Positions 25,456 to 33,914 of a stretch of 64,000 bases of DNA are shown here, piece after piece. Made by a program: the position numbers and the translations under genes. A model generated the notes under the pieces. The model searched no databases and was not told where the DNA came from. It worked only from the letters and a program-made list of their open reading frames with translations. Position 1 is the first letter of the stretch. The number at the start of each line of letters is the position of its first letter. The DNA comes from Paraflavisolibacter caeni (GTDB lineage: Bacteria > Bacteroidota > Bacteroidia > Chitinophagales > Chitinophagaceae): assembly GCF_025628885.1 (NCBI RefSeq), contig NZ_JAOTIF010000001.1:434001-498000 (forward strand), written 5' to 3'.

Positions 25456-26046
25456 ATGTCACTGACAAACGAAATAGTAAAACAGAAGCTGGTAGAAAAG
25501 TTCGGAGACCAGGTTACCAATTTTGAAGAACCTTATGGTATGCTCACATTTGAGGTGCCTAAGGAAATGAACCTGAAATTACTGAATTTCTTATATGATG
25601 ATGAAACGTTGAAATTCAGGTTCTTAACTGACCTGGCAGCTGTACATTACCCTGCTTACAAGGGCCGGGAACTGGCTGTAGTTTATCACCTGCACAACCT
25701 GGAAGATAACTTAAGAATTCGTTTTAAAGTGTTTACTGATATCAATCAACCCGATGTTTATACAGCAACGGGGGTATTTTCCACCGCAAACTGGCAGGAG
25801 CGTGAGGCGTATGATTTTTACGGGGTTAATTTTGTTGGGCATCCCAACCTGAAACGCATCCAGAATGTAGATGAAATGGACTATTTCCCCCAGCGGAAAG
25901 AATTCCCGCTTGAAGATCAAACCCGTATAGATAAGGATGATGAAATGTTTGGCAGGGGCGGAAGTATGGGATTTGGCAACAAGCAAGCTGACGATAAGCA
26001 TCATACAGAATATCCTAATCTTCCGGAAGGGGGACAGGTTGTATAA
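25456..26046 (+). CDS. nuoC: NADH-quinone oxidoreductase subunit C
   Basis: NuoC is a peripheral-arm subunit without cofactors that stabilises the Q-site module. The 196-residue protein has the family signature EREAYDFYGVNFVGHPNLKR and the downstream DYFPQRKEFPLED. It is separate from NuoD, whereas E. coli has a fused NuoCD. The extended C-terminus of about 30 residues (FGRGGSMGFGNKQADDKHHT) is polar and likely flexible. Confidence 0.95.
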   Translation: MSLTNEIVKQKLVEKFGDQVTNFEEPYGMLTFEVPKEMNLKLLNFLYDDETLKFRFLTDLAAVHYPAYKGRELAVVYHLHNLEDNLRIRFKVFTDINQPDVYTATGVFSTANWQEREAYDFYGVNFVGHPNLKRIQNVDEMDYFPQRKEFPLEDQTRIDKDDEMFGRGGSMGFGNKQADDKHHTEYPNLPEGGQVV

Positions 26047-26070
26047 AAATATCTTTGGAGAACTAGGTTC

Positions 26071-27297
26071 ATGATAACAGATAAACATATTAGTCTTCCG
26101 GAAGGAAGCATTGAAACCACCACTACAAGGCTCAATCTAGGGCCTACCCACCCAGCTACCCACGGTGTGTTTCAAAATATTTTAGAGCTTGATGGTGAGC
26201 GGATCGTAAGTGCGGAACAAACAGTAGGTTATATTCACCGTGCTTTTGAAAAAATTGCGGAACGCAAAGCTCTCTACCAAATCACTCCTCTTACAGACCG
26301 CCTGAATTACTGCTCTGCGCCCATTAACAATATGGGTTGGCATATGACCTGTGAAAAGCTTTTAGGCATTCATACTCCCAAACGGGTTGACTATTTGCGG
26401 GTAATTATTATGGAATTGGCCCGTATAGCCGATCACCTGATTTGTAATTCTATTGTGGGTGTGGATACCGGGGCATATACTGGTTTCTTATATGTAATGC
26501 AGTACCGGGAGTTGATCTATGAAATTTGGGAAGAAGTGTGCGGTTCCCGCCTGACTACCAATATTGGAAGAATTGGTGGTTTTGAAAGGGACTTTAACGA
26601 TATCGCCTTTACCAAACTTGAAAAGTTTTTAAAGGAGTACCCTGGGGTATTAAGAGAATTTGAAAATCTCTTTACCCGCAACCGGATATTCATGGAGCGT
26701 ACAATTGGTGCTGGTCCGATCAGTGCTGAGCGGGCATTGAACTATGGCTTTACTGGTCCTAATCTTCGTGCTGCCGGTGTTGACTATGATGTGAGGGTTC
26801 ATACTCCTTACAGTAGTTACCAGGATTTTGACTTCGAGATACCTGTAGGTGCAACCGGTGATTGTTACGACAGATACCTGGTGCGCAACCAGGAAATGTG
26901 GCAGTCGCTACGCATCATAGAACAAGCCTACCAAAAGATCCAGGATTTTAAGGGTGAAGAAGCAACCGTGTTTCATGCTGATGTTCCAGAGTATTACCTG
27001 CCGGAGAAAAAAGACGTTTATACCAAAATGGAAGCCTTGATCTATCACTTTAAAATAGTGATGGGTGAAACTGATATTCCACCAGGTGAAGTATATCATT
27101 CCGTAGAAGGCGGTAATGGTGAATTGGGTTTTTACCTGATCAGCGATGGAGGCAGAAGCCCATACCGTTTGCATTTCCGGCGTCCTTGCTTTATATATTA
27201 CCAGGCTTTTGAAGAATTGGTAAAAGGCAGTATGCTTAGTGATGCTATTATTGTGATGAGTAGCCTGAATTTGATTGCAGGAGAGATGGACGGTTAG
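26071..27297 (+). CDS. nuoD: NADH-quinone oxidoreductase subunit D
   Basis: NuoD forms most of the quinone-binding cavity with NuoB. The 408 residues show LGPTHPATHGVFQNILELDG near the N-terminus (contains the quinone-site histidine) and the late GEVYHSVEGGNGELGFYLIS and PSF/FIYYQAFEELVKGSM regions. A short repeat GAAC-TAG-GTTC (26060-26070) abuts the start codon. Confidence 0.96.
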   Translation: MITDKHISLPEGSIETTTTRLNLGPTHPATHGVFQNILELDGERIVSAEQTVGYIHRAFEKIAERKALYQITPLTDRLNYCSAPINNMGWHMTCEKLLGIHTPKRVDYLRVIIMELARIADHLICNSIVGVDTGAYTGFLYVMQYRELIYEIWEEVCGSRLTTNIGRIGGFERDFNDIAFTKLEKFLKEYPGVLREFENLFTRNRIFMERTIGAGPISAERALNYGFTGPNLRAAGVDYDVRVHTPYSSYQDFDFEIPVGATGDCYDRYLVRNQEMWQSLRIIEQAYQKIQDFKGEEATVFHADVPEYYLPEKKDVYTKMEALIYHFKIVMGETDIPPGEVYHSVEGGNGELGFYLISDGGRSPYRLHFRRPCFIYYQAFEELVKGSMLSDAIIVMSSLNLIAGEMDG

Positions 27298-27327
27298 GAA
27301 ATGAGATGATCCCTTATACGAAACAAG

Positions 27328-27864
27328 TTGAGATCATTAAAAGAGTTTTCAAATTTTCAAATTGAAAAAGTGAAATTTTCAGAAGAAAAACTAAGTAAAG
27401 TACAAGAAATTGTAGCCCGTTACCCGGAGGGAAAGCAAAAGAGTGCTTTGATCCCAGTTTTGCACCTGGCGCAAGAAGAGTGGGGATGGCTTAGCCCGGA
27501 AACAATGGATTATGTTGCGGAGCTGCTTCAATTAAAGCCCGTTGAAGTTTATGAAGTAGCTACGTTTTACAGTATGTATCATTTGAAACCTGTTGGTAAA
27601 TATGTATTTGAAGTTTGCCAAACAGGGCCTTGTATGTTGCGTGGCAGCGATGAAATTATTGCTTATATCAAAGAGAAGCTGAATATAGGGGTGGGGGAGA
27701 CTACGGCAGACGGGTTGTTTACCCTGAAAACTGTTGAATGCCTGGGTGCCTGTGGCTATGCACCCATGATGCAAATGGGTAAATACTTCAAAGAGCATCT
27801 GACGAAAGAAAGAATAGACCAGATCGTTGAGGAGTGCAGGCAGAATGCTGCAGCGAATAACTAG
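27328..27864 (+). CDS. nuoE: NADH-quinone oxidoreductase subunit E
   Basis: NuoE holds the 2Fe-2S cluster N1a beside the NADH site. Ligand motifs are CQTGPCMLRGS and CLGACGYAPMMQ. No ATG is usable upstream of the conserved region, because the frame has a stop at 27307. The start is therefore TTG at 27328 (178 residues) or GTG at 27370, which would give 164 residues starting KFSEEKLSKVQEIVARYP. The latter matches the family N-terminus better, but the first is kept here as the longest reading. Confidence 0.9.
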   Translation: MRSLKEFSNFQIEKVKFSEEKLSKVQEIVARYPEGKQKSALIPVLHLAQEEWGWLSPETMDYVAELLQLKPVEVYEVATFYSMYHLKPVGKYVFEVCQTGPCMLRGSDEIIAYIKEKLNIGVGETTADGLFTLKTVECLGACGYAPMMQMGKYFKEHLTKERIDQIVEECRQNAAANN

Positions 27865-27946
27865 GGTATTGCTGATTTGGAGATTTAGGGATTTGGAGAT
27901 GGTATGATTCCAAAACTGATAAAAACCACCATTTAATAGATACACT

Positions 27947-28384
27947 ATGAGATCTTTATTGATAGCCGCCTTTTTAATCATTTGCTTCGGAGCATCAGCA
28001 CAATCAAAAGATGAGGAAGTTTGGAAAAGGGTAGAAGCATTAAGCAATGCTGTTTTTGCTACAAAAGACAGTAACTCCCTGAATGACCTGGTAAGTGACA
28101 GGGTTACCTATGGGCATTCCGGTGGTAACCTGGAGAAAAAGCAAGAAATGGTTCATAATGCAGCTGTTAGCAAGACAACTTATAAAAACAGTGAATTTGA
28201 AAGGTTAAGCATTGATGTAGATAAAAAGACGGCAATCGTACGTCATAATTTTCGTGCGATCAGTGTAGATGAAAAAGGTGTGGAAACCCCGCTAAATCTC
28301 GGCATATTACAAGTTTGGAAAAAAGAAAACGGTAAATGGCGGATATGGGCAAGACAGGCTGTGAAGATTGCGCCAAAGAGCTAA
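27947..28384 (+). CDS. Secreted NTF2-like (DUF4440-type) protein inside the nuo operon
   Basis: The 145-residue protein has a signal peptide (RSLLIAAFLIICFGASAQ) and a single NTF2-like cone fold of about 115 residues, with the typical end WKKENGKWRIWARQAVKI. Proteins with this fold bind small hydrophobic molecules or act as isomerases; here the signature closest to DUF4440/SnoaL is seen but no substrate can be named. It sits between nuoE and nuoF on the same strand without a visible terminator, an unusual place for a periplasmic protein. Whether it affects complex I is unknown. Confidence 0.8.
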   Translation: MRSLLIAAFLIICFGASAQSKDEEVWKRVEALSNAVFATKDSNSLNDLVSDRVTYGHSGGNLEKKQEMVHNAAVSKTTYKNSEFERLSIDVDKKTAIVRHNFRAISVDEKGVETPLNLGILQVWKKENGKWRIWARQAVKIAPKS

Positions 28385-28468
28385 AAATATATAATAACAA
28401 AATAAATATTTAACTATTAGATTCTTTGTGAGTTTAATCGTTAAAACTTCTCTTTAGAGATAGTATAT

Positions 28469-29833
28469 ATGGGTCGAAAATTATTACTAGATAAAGCACA
28501 TATTGAAGGTATCCGCTATTATGATACTTACCGGAAAAATGGCGGATATGCTGCTGTGGAGAAGGCATTTAAAATGTCGCCTGCAGACATTGTGGAAGAA
28601 GTCAAGAAAAGTGGTTTGCGCGGTCGCGGTGGAGCTGGTTTTCCTACCGGTTTAAAGTGGAGTTTTTTGGCCAAACCTGAAGGGGTGCCCCGTTACCTGG
28701 TTTGCAATGCCGATGAGTCGGAGCCAGGAACTTTCAAGGACCGTTACCTCATGGAGTTCATCCCACACCTGCTTATTGAAGGACTCATCATTTCTTCTTA
28801 CGCTTTGGGTTCGCACAGGACCTATATTTATATAAGAGGTGAGTATGCTTGGATAGTAGACATTTTAGAGCAAGCCATTGCAGAAGCCAACCAGGCTGGC
28901 TGGCTGGGTAAAAACATTTTGAACAGCGGCTTTGATTGCCAGATCTACGTACAACGTGGTGCCGGGGCTTATATCTGCGGTGAAGAAACTGCACTGATAG
29001 AGAGCCTGGAAGGAAAGAGAGGTAACCCACGGATCAAACCTCCATTCCCGGCTGTAAAAGGTTTGTGGGACAGTCCCACCGTTGTCAATAATGTTGAAAC
29101 CCTTGCAGCAGTAGTGCCGATCATGAATATTGGGGCTGAAGAGTATTCTAAAATTGGTATAGGCAAGTCGACCGGAACCAAGCTGATCTCTGCCTGTGGC
29201 AACCTGAATAAACCTGGTGTTTACGAGATCGATATGACCATTTCTGTAGAAGAATTTATTTTCAGTGATGAATATTGTGGTGGTATTGCCAATGGTAAGC
29301 GCTTGAAGGCCTGTATTCCGGGCGGATCTTCCGTTCCGATCTTACCGGCTAATTTGCTGTTGAAAACGGCAAAGGGAGAAACAAGGATGATGAACTATGA
29401 AAGCCTGGCCGACGGCGGCTTTGCCACGGGGACTATGATGGGCTCTGGCGGTTTTATTGTCCTGGACGAGGATCAGTGTGTTGTGCGTCATACTTTCTCA
29501 TTAGCAAGGTTTTACCGTCATGAAAGTTGTGGACAGTGTTCACCCTGCCGTGAAGGAACCGGCTGGATGGAAAAGATCCTGAACAACATTGAAAATGGTA
29601 AGGGTAAGATGAGCGATATTGATCTGCTGTGGGATATACAGCGGAAAATAGAAGGCAATACTATTTGTCCGTTGGGAGATGCTGCAGCCTGGCCGGTAGC
29701 CGCTGCTATCCGTCATTTCCGCGATGAATTCGAGTGGCATGTTACACATCCGGATGAAGCACAGATCAGGAATTTCGGATTGGCTCATTATGCAGATCCT
29801 ATCAAACCTGCTGAAGCAATTGCAGGTATATGA
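28469..29833 (+). CDS. nuoF: NADH-quinone oxidoreductase subunit F
   Basis: NuoF oxidises NADH through FMN and cluster N3. The 454 residues carry the NADH/FMN site RGRGGAGFPTGLKW and CNADESEPGTFKDRYLME, then ERGAGAYICGEETALIESLEG-type sequence (here QRGAGAYICGEETALIE), and the N3 ligand motif ESCGQCSPCREGTGWM with the distant Cys in NTICPLGDAAAWP. A short hairpin (28449-28460) precedes the start. Confidence 0.97.
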   Translation: MGRKLLLDKAHIEGIRYYDTYRKNGGYAAVEKAFKMSPADIVEEVKKSGLRGRGGAGFPTGLKWSFLAKPEGVPRYLVCNADESEPGTFKDRYLMEFIPHLLIEGLIISSYALGSHRTYIYIRGEYAWIVDILEQAIAEANQAGWLGKNILNSGFDCQIYVQRGAGAYICGEETALIESLEGKRGNPRIKPPFPAVKGLWDSPTVVNNVETLAAVVPIMNIGAEEYSKIGIGKSTGTKLISACGNLNKPGVYEIDMTISVEEFIFSDEYCGGIANGKRLKACIPGGSSVPILPANLLLKTAKGETRMMNYESLADGGFATGTMMGSGGFIVLDEDQCVVRHTFSLARFYRHESCGQCSPCREGTGWMEKILNNIENGKGKMSDIDLLWDIQRKIEGNTICPLGDAAAWPVAAAIRHFRDEFEWHVTHPDEAQIRNFGLAHYADPIKPAEAIAGI

Positions 29834-29897
29834 TCAATGTTCTAGCAATAAAGAAATAATATGAAAATCAAATCCGCGGTTTAAGCGGATCAGGGAT

Positions 29898-31061
29898 ATG
29901 GAACAAAAATTATTGAAAGTAACCATAGACAATATCACTGTTGAAGTAGAGCCAGGCACTACCATATTAATGGCTGCCCGCAAGATCGGTGGTGATGTTG
30001 TGCCGCCAGCCATGTGCTTTTATAGCAAGTTGCAGGGCAGTGGCGGAAAGTGTCGTACCTGTCTTGTAAAGGTAGCTGCAGGTTCTGCTGCTGATCCAAG
30101 GCCAATGCCAAAACTTGTGGCTTCCTGCCGTACCGCTGTGATGGATGGAATGGTAGTAGAGAATATAACAAACCCTGCTGTTTTGGAAGCCCGCAAGGGG
30201 GTCGTGGAATTTCTGCTGATCAATCACCCGTTGGATTGCCCTGTTTGCGATCAGGCCGGTGAATGTGACTTGCAGGACCTGAGCTATGAACATGGTTCGG
30301 AGGTTACCCGTTATGAGTTTAAGCGCAGGACTTTCCAGCGTATTGACATAGGTCCTTATATCCAGCTACACATGACGCGCTGCATATTGTGTTACCGTTG
30401 TGTTTATACAGCCGACCAGGTTGCAGGCAATAGGGAACACGGTGTTATGGACAGAGGAGATCATGCACAAATAGCCACTTACATTCAGAAAGCCCTGGGC
30501 AATGAATTTATTGGAAACGTCATTGATGTATGCCCTGTTGGTGCTTTGACTGACCGTACTTTCCGGTTTAAAAACAGGGTATGGTTTACAAAACCTGTAG
30601 ATGCTCATCGTGACTGCCCTACTTGTAAGGGGAAAGTTAGATTATGGATGAGGGGGGATGATGTGCTGAGGGTAACTGCCCGCAAGGATCAATGGGGTGA
30701 AGTAGAAGACTGGATCTGTAATGAATGCCGCTTTGAAAAAAAGAAAGTAAGTGATTGGGTAATTGAGGGCCCCACGAGACTGGACAGGCATTCTGTGATC
30801 AATGCCGGCCATTATGTGAATGTTGTGAAGCCGAAAGAAACTTTCACATCTGTCATGGACGGCAGACAGCCGAAGTTGTTGATGGATATTCATTCAATAA
30901 GTGATGTGAATACTGTTGACCTGAACGAAATTCAAGGTCCGGCAACTGGCCAGACTTTTAATGGCAATCAAATGGCTGTAGGGCATAATCCTACTGATTT
31001 GAAAGCAGGAAAGGGAGCCAATCCGAAAGGAACGGATTCTACAAATCCTGAAACACCTTGA
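29898..31061 (+). CDS. nuoG: NADH-quinone oxidoreductase subunit G, short form
   Basis: NuoG is the iron-sulfur wire of complex I. The 387-residue protein holds the 2Fe-2S N1b site (CFYSKLQGSGGKCRTCLV), the HxxxCxxC ligands of N5 (HPLDCPVCDQAGECDL), the N4 cluster ligands (CILCYRCVYT, DVCPVGAL), and a fourth cysteine set (CPTCKGKVRL ... WICNECRF). The large molybdopterin-like C-terminal half of E. coli NuoG (over 900 residues) is absent; the last 90 residues look disordered. Short NuoG proteins are seen in other Bacteroidota, so it is likely functional. An inverted repeat (ATCCGC/GCGGAT, 29872-29890) precedes the start. Confidence 0.93.
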   Translation: MEQKLLKVTIDNITVEVEPGTTILMAARKIGGDVVPPAMCFYSKLQGSGGKCRTCLVKVAAGSAADPRPMPKLVASCRTAVMDGMVVENITNPAVLEARKGVVEFLLINHPLDCPVCDQAGECDLQDLSYEHGSEVTRYEFKRRTFQRIDIGPYIQLHMTRCILCYRCVYTADQVAGNREHGVMDRGDHAQIATYIQKALGNEFIGNVIDVCPVGALTDRTFRFKNRVWFTKPVDAHRDCPTCKGKVRLWMRGDDVLRVTARKDQWGEVEDWICNECRFEKKKVSDWVIEGPTRLDRHSVINAGHYVNVVKPKETFTSVMDGRQPKLLMDIHSISDVNTVDLNEIQGPATGQTFNGNQMAVGHNPTDLKAGKGANPKGTDSTNPETP

Positions 31062-31114
31062 ATTTAAAGCCATTTCATATAAAAGTGTTCATTACTAGAC
31101 ATTATCAAAAATAA

Positions 31115-31129
31115 ATCCTCTTAGAGGAT
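31115..31129 (+). repeat. Inverted repeat before nuoH
   Basis: ATCCTC-TTA-GAGGAT is a perfect 6-bp inverted repeat that ends 12 bases before the nuoH ATG. It is one of several start-proximal hairpins in the operon. Confidence 0.5.
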
Positions 31130-31140
31130 GGGGGTTAATT

Positions 31141-32187
31141 ATGTACCTGTTGCAATTTGACTGGTTTATTGTCCTTGAAAAATTCATACTTATTGCCGCT
31201 ATCGTAACGATAGCCCTGGTAGTAGCAATGTACAGTACTTATGCAGAAAGGAAGATCGCTGCATTTTTACAGGATCGTCGCGGGCCAAACAGGGCCGGGC
31301 CTTTCGGTTTGCTCCAACCAATGGCTGATGGATTAAAGTTATTTATGAAGGAAGAGATCATTCCTTTAGCTTCGTCCAAATTCCTCTTTATTCTTGGGCC
31401 AATGCTGGCAATGATCACTGCAACCATGACCAGCGCAGTGATTCCATGGGGAACAACTATTGAGATTGCCGGTCGCCAGGTGCCATTGCAGATTGCAGAT
31501 ATCAATATTGGAATTCTTTATGTATTTGGCGTGGTAAGCCTTGGTGTGTATGGAATTATGATAGGAGGATGGGCATCGAACAACAAGTTTTCATTAATTG
31601 CCGCAATCAGGGGCGCCTCACAGATGATCTCATATGAACTGGCAATGGGTCTTGCTCTTATTGCAGTGCTGATGATTTCAGGTTCTTTGCGATTGAGTGT
31701 TATTGTTCAAGAGCAAATACAACATGGCTGGAACATTATATACCAACCGCTGGGTTTTTTAATCTTCTTTATCTGCGCTTTGGCAGAATGTAACAGAACT
31801 CCTTTTGATTTGCCGGAAGCAGAAAATGAACTGAATTTTGGTTATCACCAGGAATACTCATCCATGAAATTGGGCTTTTACCTGTTTGCTGAATACATCA
31901 ATATGTTTATCAGCAGTGTGATTATGGCTACACTTTTCTTTGGAGGATATGATATTCCTTTTGTGAATGAAGGTGCCTGGGGTAATGCATGGTGGGTAGG
32001 CGTTGTTGGATTTGGCGTTTTGATGTTGAAGGCTGTCCTGTTTATTTTCCTTTTTATGTGGATTCGCTGGACTATTCCCCGTTTCCGTTACGATCAATTG
32101 ATGAATCTTGGATGGAAAAAGTTGTTGCCTTTGGCACTGGCGAATATGCTGCTTACTGCAGTTGTAGTTTTGCTTTTGAATCGATAA
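31141..32187 (+). CDS. nuoH: NADH-quinone oxidoreductase subunit H
   Basis: NuoH anchors the peripheral arm and lines the quinone entrance. The 348 residues contain eight membrane helices. Signatures YAERKIAAFLQDRRGPNRAG (after helix 1) and AECNRTPFDLPEAENELNFG (a conserved charged loop) are clear. Confidence 0.96.
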   Translation: MYLLQFDWFIVLEKFILIAAIVTIALVVAMYSTYAERKIAAFLQDRRGPNRAGPFGLLQPMADGLKLFMKEEIIPLASSKFLFILGPMLAMITATMTSAVIPWGTTIEIAGRQVPLQIADINIGILYVFGVVSLGVYGIMIGGWASNNKFSLIAAIRGASQMISYELAMGLALIAVLMISGSLRLSVIVQEQIQHGWNIIYQPLGFLIFFICALAECNRTPFDLPEAENELNFGYHQEYSSMKLGFYLFAEYINMFISSVIMATLFFGGYDIPFVNEGAWGNAWWVGVVGFGVLMLKAVLFIFLFMWIRWTIPRFRYDQLMNLGWKKLLPLALANMLLTAVVVLLLNR

Positions 32188-32311
32188 AACTGAAGCCCAG
32201 CCTATTTTACTGCTTAGTAATAAAGTTGGCTATTGCTAGAAACAATATAATTTTGCGAACCTTTTAATTAAAACCGGCAGCTCGTGGCAAATAGCTAAAA
32301 GCTGTATCTAT

Positions 32312-32860
32312 ATGCAAGCATTAACAAAAAGATCAAAACAGGTAGATCGCAGGCCAATGACGGCCATGGAGAAAATGTATCTTCCTTCGATCATTAAAGG
32401 AATGGGCATTACATTCAGTCACCTGTTTAAAAAGAAACCAACGATCAATTATCCTGAGCAACAGCGTCCATTTTCGGCTGTTTTCAGGGGCGTACAAATT
32501 TTAAACCGTGATGAAGAAGGCCGTGAACGTTGTACTGCCTGTGGCCTTTGTGCCGTAGCCTGCCCAGCTGAAGCAATCACCATGGAAGCCGCCGAGCGTC
32601 AGCCTGGTGAAGAGAATTTGTACAGGGAGGAGAAATACGCAGCTAAATATGAAATCAACATGCTGCGCTGTATTTTCTGTGGCTTTTGTGAAGAAGCCTG
32701 TCCAAAGGACGCCATTTATTTAACTCAAACCTTTACACCAGCGAATTATGGCAGGGAAGGGTTTATTTATAAAAAAGAGGATTTGTTAATACCTAACCCT
32801 GTAACACAACCTGAAGAATACGCCAAGGCGAAAGGTACAATTGGCAAGGACATTAAATAA
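32312..32860 (+). CDS. nuoI: NADH-quinone oxidoreductase subunit I
   Basis: NuoI holds the paired 4Fe-4S clusters N6a and N6b. Its 182 residues carry both ferredoxin motifs, CTACGLCAVACPAEAI and CIFCGFCEEACPKDAI. The N-terminus is about 30 residues longer than needed (TKRSKQVDRRPMTAMEK). nuoJ starts 16 bases downstream. Confidence 0.97.
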   Translation: MQALTKRSKQVDRRPMTAMEKMYLPSIIKGMGITFSHLFKKKPTINYPEQQRPFSAVFRGVQILNRDEEGRERCTACGLCAVACPAEAITMEAAERQPGEENLYREEKYAAKYEINMLRCIFCGFCEEACPKDAIYLTQTFTPANYGREGFIYKKEDLLIPNPVTQPEEYAKAKGTIGKDIK

Positions 32861-32876
32861 AAGAACTAACCGCATA

Positions 32877-33371
32877 ATGAGCATCACTCAAATACTATTC
32901 TGGACTCTTTCTATTGTCGCGCTTTTCAGTGCGCTGATGATGATCACCAGTAAAAATCCTGTTTACAGTGTTTTATGGCTGATCGTTACATTCTTCTGCA
33001 TTTCTGGTCATTACATTTTATTGAACGCGCAATTCCTGGCCATTGTAAATATTATTGTTTACGCTGGTGCTATCATGGTATTGTTCCTGTTTGTGATCAT
33101 GTTGATGAATCTAGGCAAGGATACGGAACCACAAAAAAGCAAATGGTTAAAACTTGCAAGTGCCGTGTCCGGCGGCTGCCTGCTTTTGGTACTGATTGCT
33201 GTTTTGCGCAAGACAGAAACACATATGGCTGACTTGACTTCCGGTGAAATAGGGTTAATACAGAACCTGGGTAAGGTCTTGTTCAACCAATATGTAGTGC
33301 CTTTTGAAATCAGCAGTATTTTGTTTTTAAGTGCGATGGTAGGGGCTGTGGTAATTGGTAAGAAAGAATGA
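32877..33371 (+). CDS. nuoJ: NADH-quinone oxidoreductase subunit J
   Basis: NuoJ is a membrane subunit of the proton-translocating arm with five helices. From ATG 32877 it has 164 residues. Signatures are PVYSVLWLIVTFFCISGHYI and IIVYAGAIMVLFLFVIMLMN. A longer frame from 32841 would overlap nuoI and lacks conservation. Confidence 0.94.
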   Translation: MSITQILFWTLSIVALFSALMMITSKNPVYSVLWLIVTFFCISGHYILLNAQFLAIVNIIVYAGAIMVLFLFVIMLMNLGKDTEPQKSKWLKLASAVSGGCLLLVLIAVLRKTETHMADLTSGEIGLIQNLGKVLFNQYVVPFEISSILFLSAMVGAVVIGKKE

Positions 33372-33462
33372 TAGGAATGACGAATAGAGAGATGGCAGAT
33401 GTCAGAAGTAGTCGCCATTTTATTGTAGGTAGCATTGATTAAAGGTTCTTTTATATTATACA

Positions 33463-33792
33463 ATGGATATTAAATATTACATATTTCTATCGATCGCATT
33501 ATTTGTAATTGGTATCGTGGGGGTGTTGACCCGCAGGAATACCATTATCATTTTTATGTGTATCGAGCTGATGCTGAATGCGGTTAACCTTTTACTGGTG
33601 TCATTTTCCAAAATGCATCATATAGCAAATGTTGCAAAGGATCCATTAGCCGGGAGCGACGGTCAATTATTTGTATTCTTCATCATGGTGGTAGCGGCGG
33701 CTGAGGTTAGTGTTGGGCTTGCGATTATCGTTATGATGTTTAGAAATACGCATTCAATTGACGTTAATTTCCTGAACAGGTTAAAGCACTAA
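33463..33792 (+). CDS. nuoK: NADH-quinone oxidoreductase subunit K
   Basis: NuoK is a three-helix membrane subunit with the conserved glutamates needed for proton translocation. The 109-residue protein contains [20 protein letters not shown] (first conserved Glu) and [15 protein letters not shown] (second). Confidence 0.95.
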   Translation: MDIKYYIFLSIALFVIGIVGVLTRRNTIIIFMCIELMLNAVNLLLVSFSKMHHIANVAKDPLAGSDGQLFVFFIMVVAAAEVSVGLAIIVMMFRNTHSIDVNFLNRLKH

Positions 33793-33799
33793 GCTGTTA

Positions 33800-33814
33800 T
33801 CCGCCAGGGGCGGA
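33800..33814. repeat. Short dispersed palindrome, TCCGCC-type
   Basis: TCCGCCAGGGGCGGA lies between nuoK and nuoL. A looser TCCG/CGGA hairpin at 33892-33906 ends 8 bases before the nuoL ATG. Confidence 0.55.
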
Positions 33815-33914
33815 ACATATGAGTTCATAAAATAGAAAATAGTTTACTTAACAAGAACACACTTCCAGTTACCTGGAGTGTTAATAAACTTTCCGCCTAA
33901 ATCGGATTGGGAGT

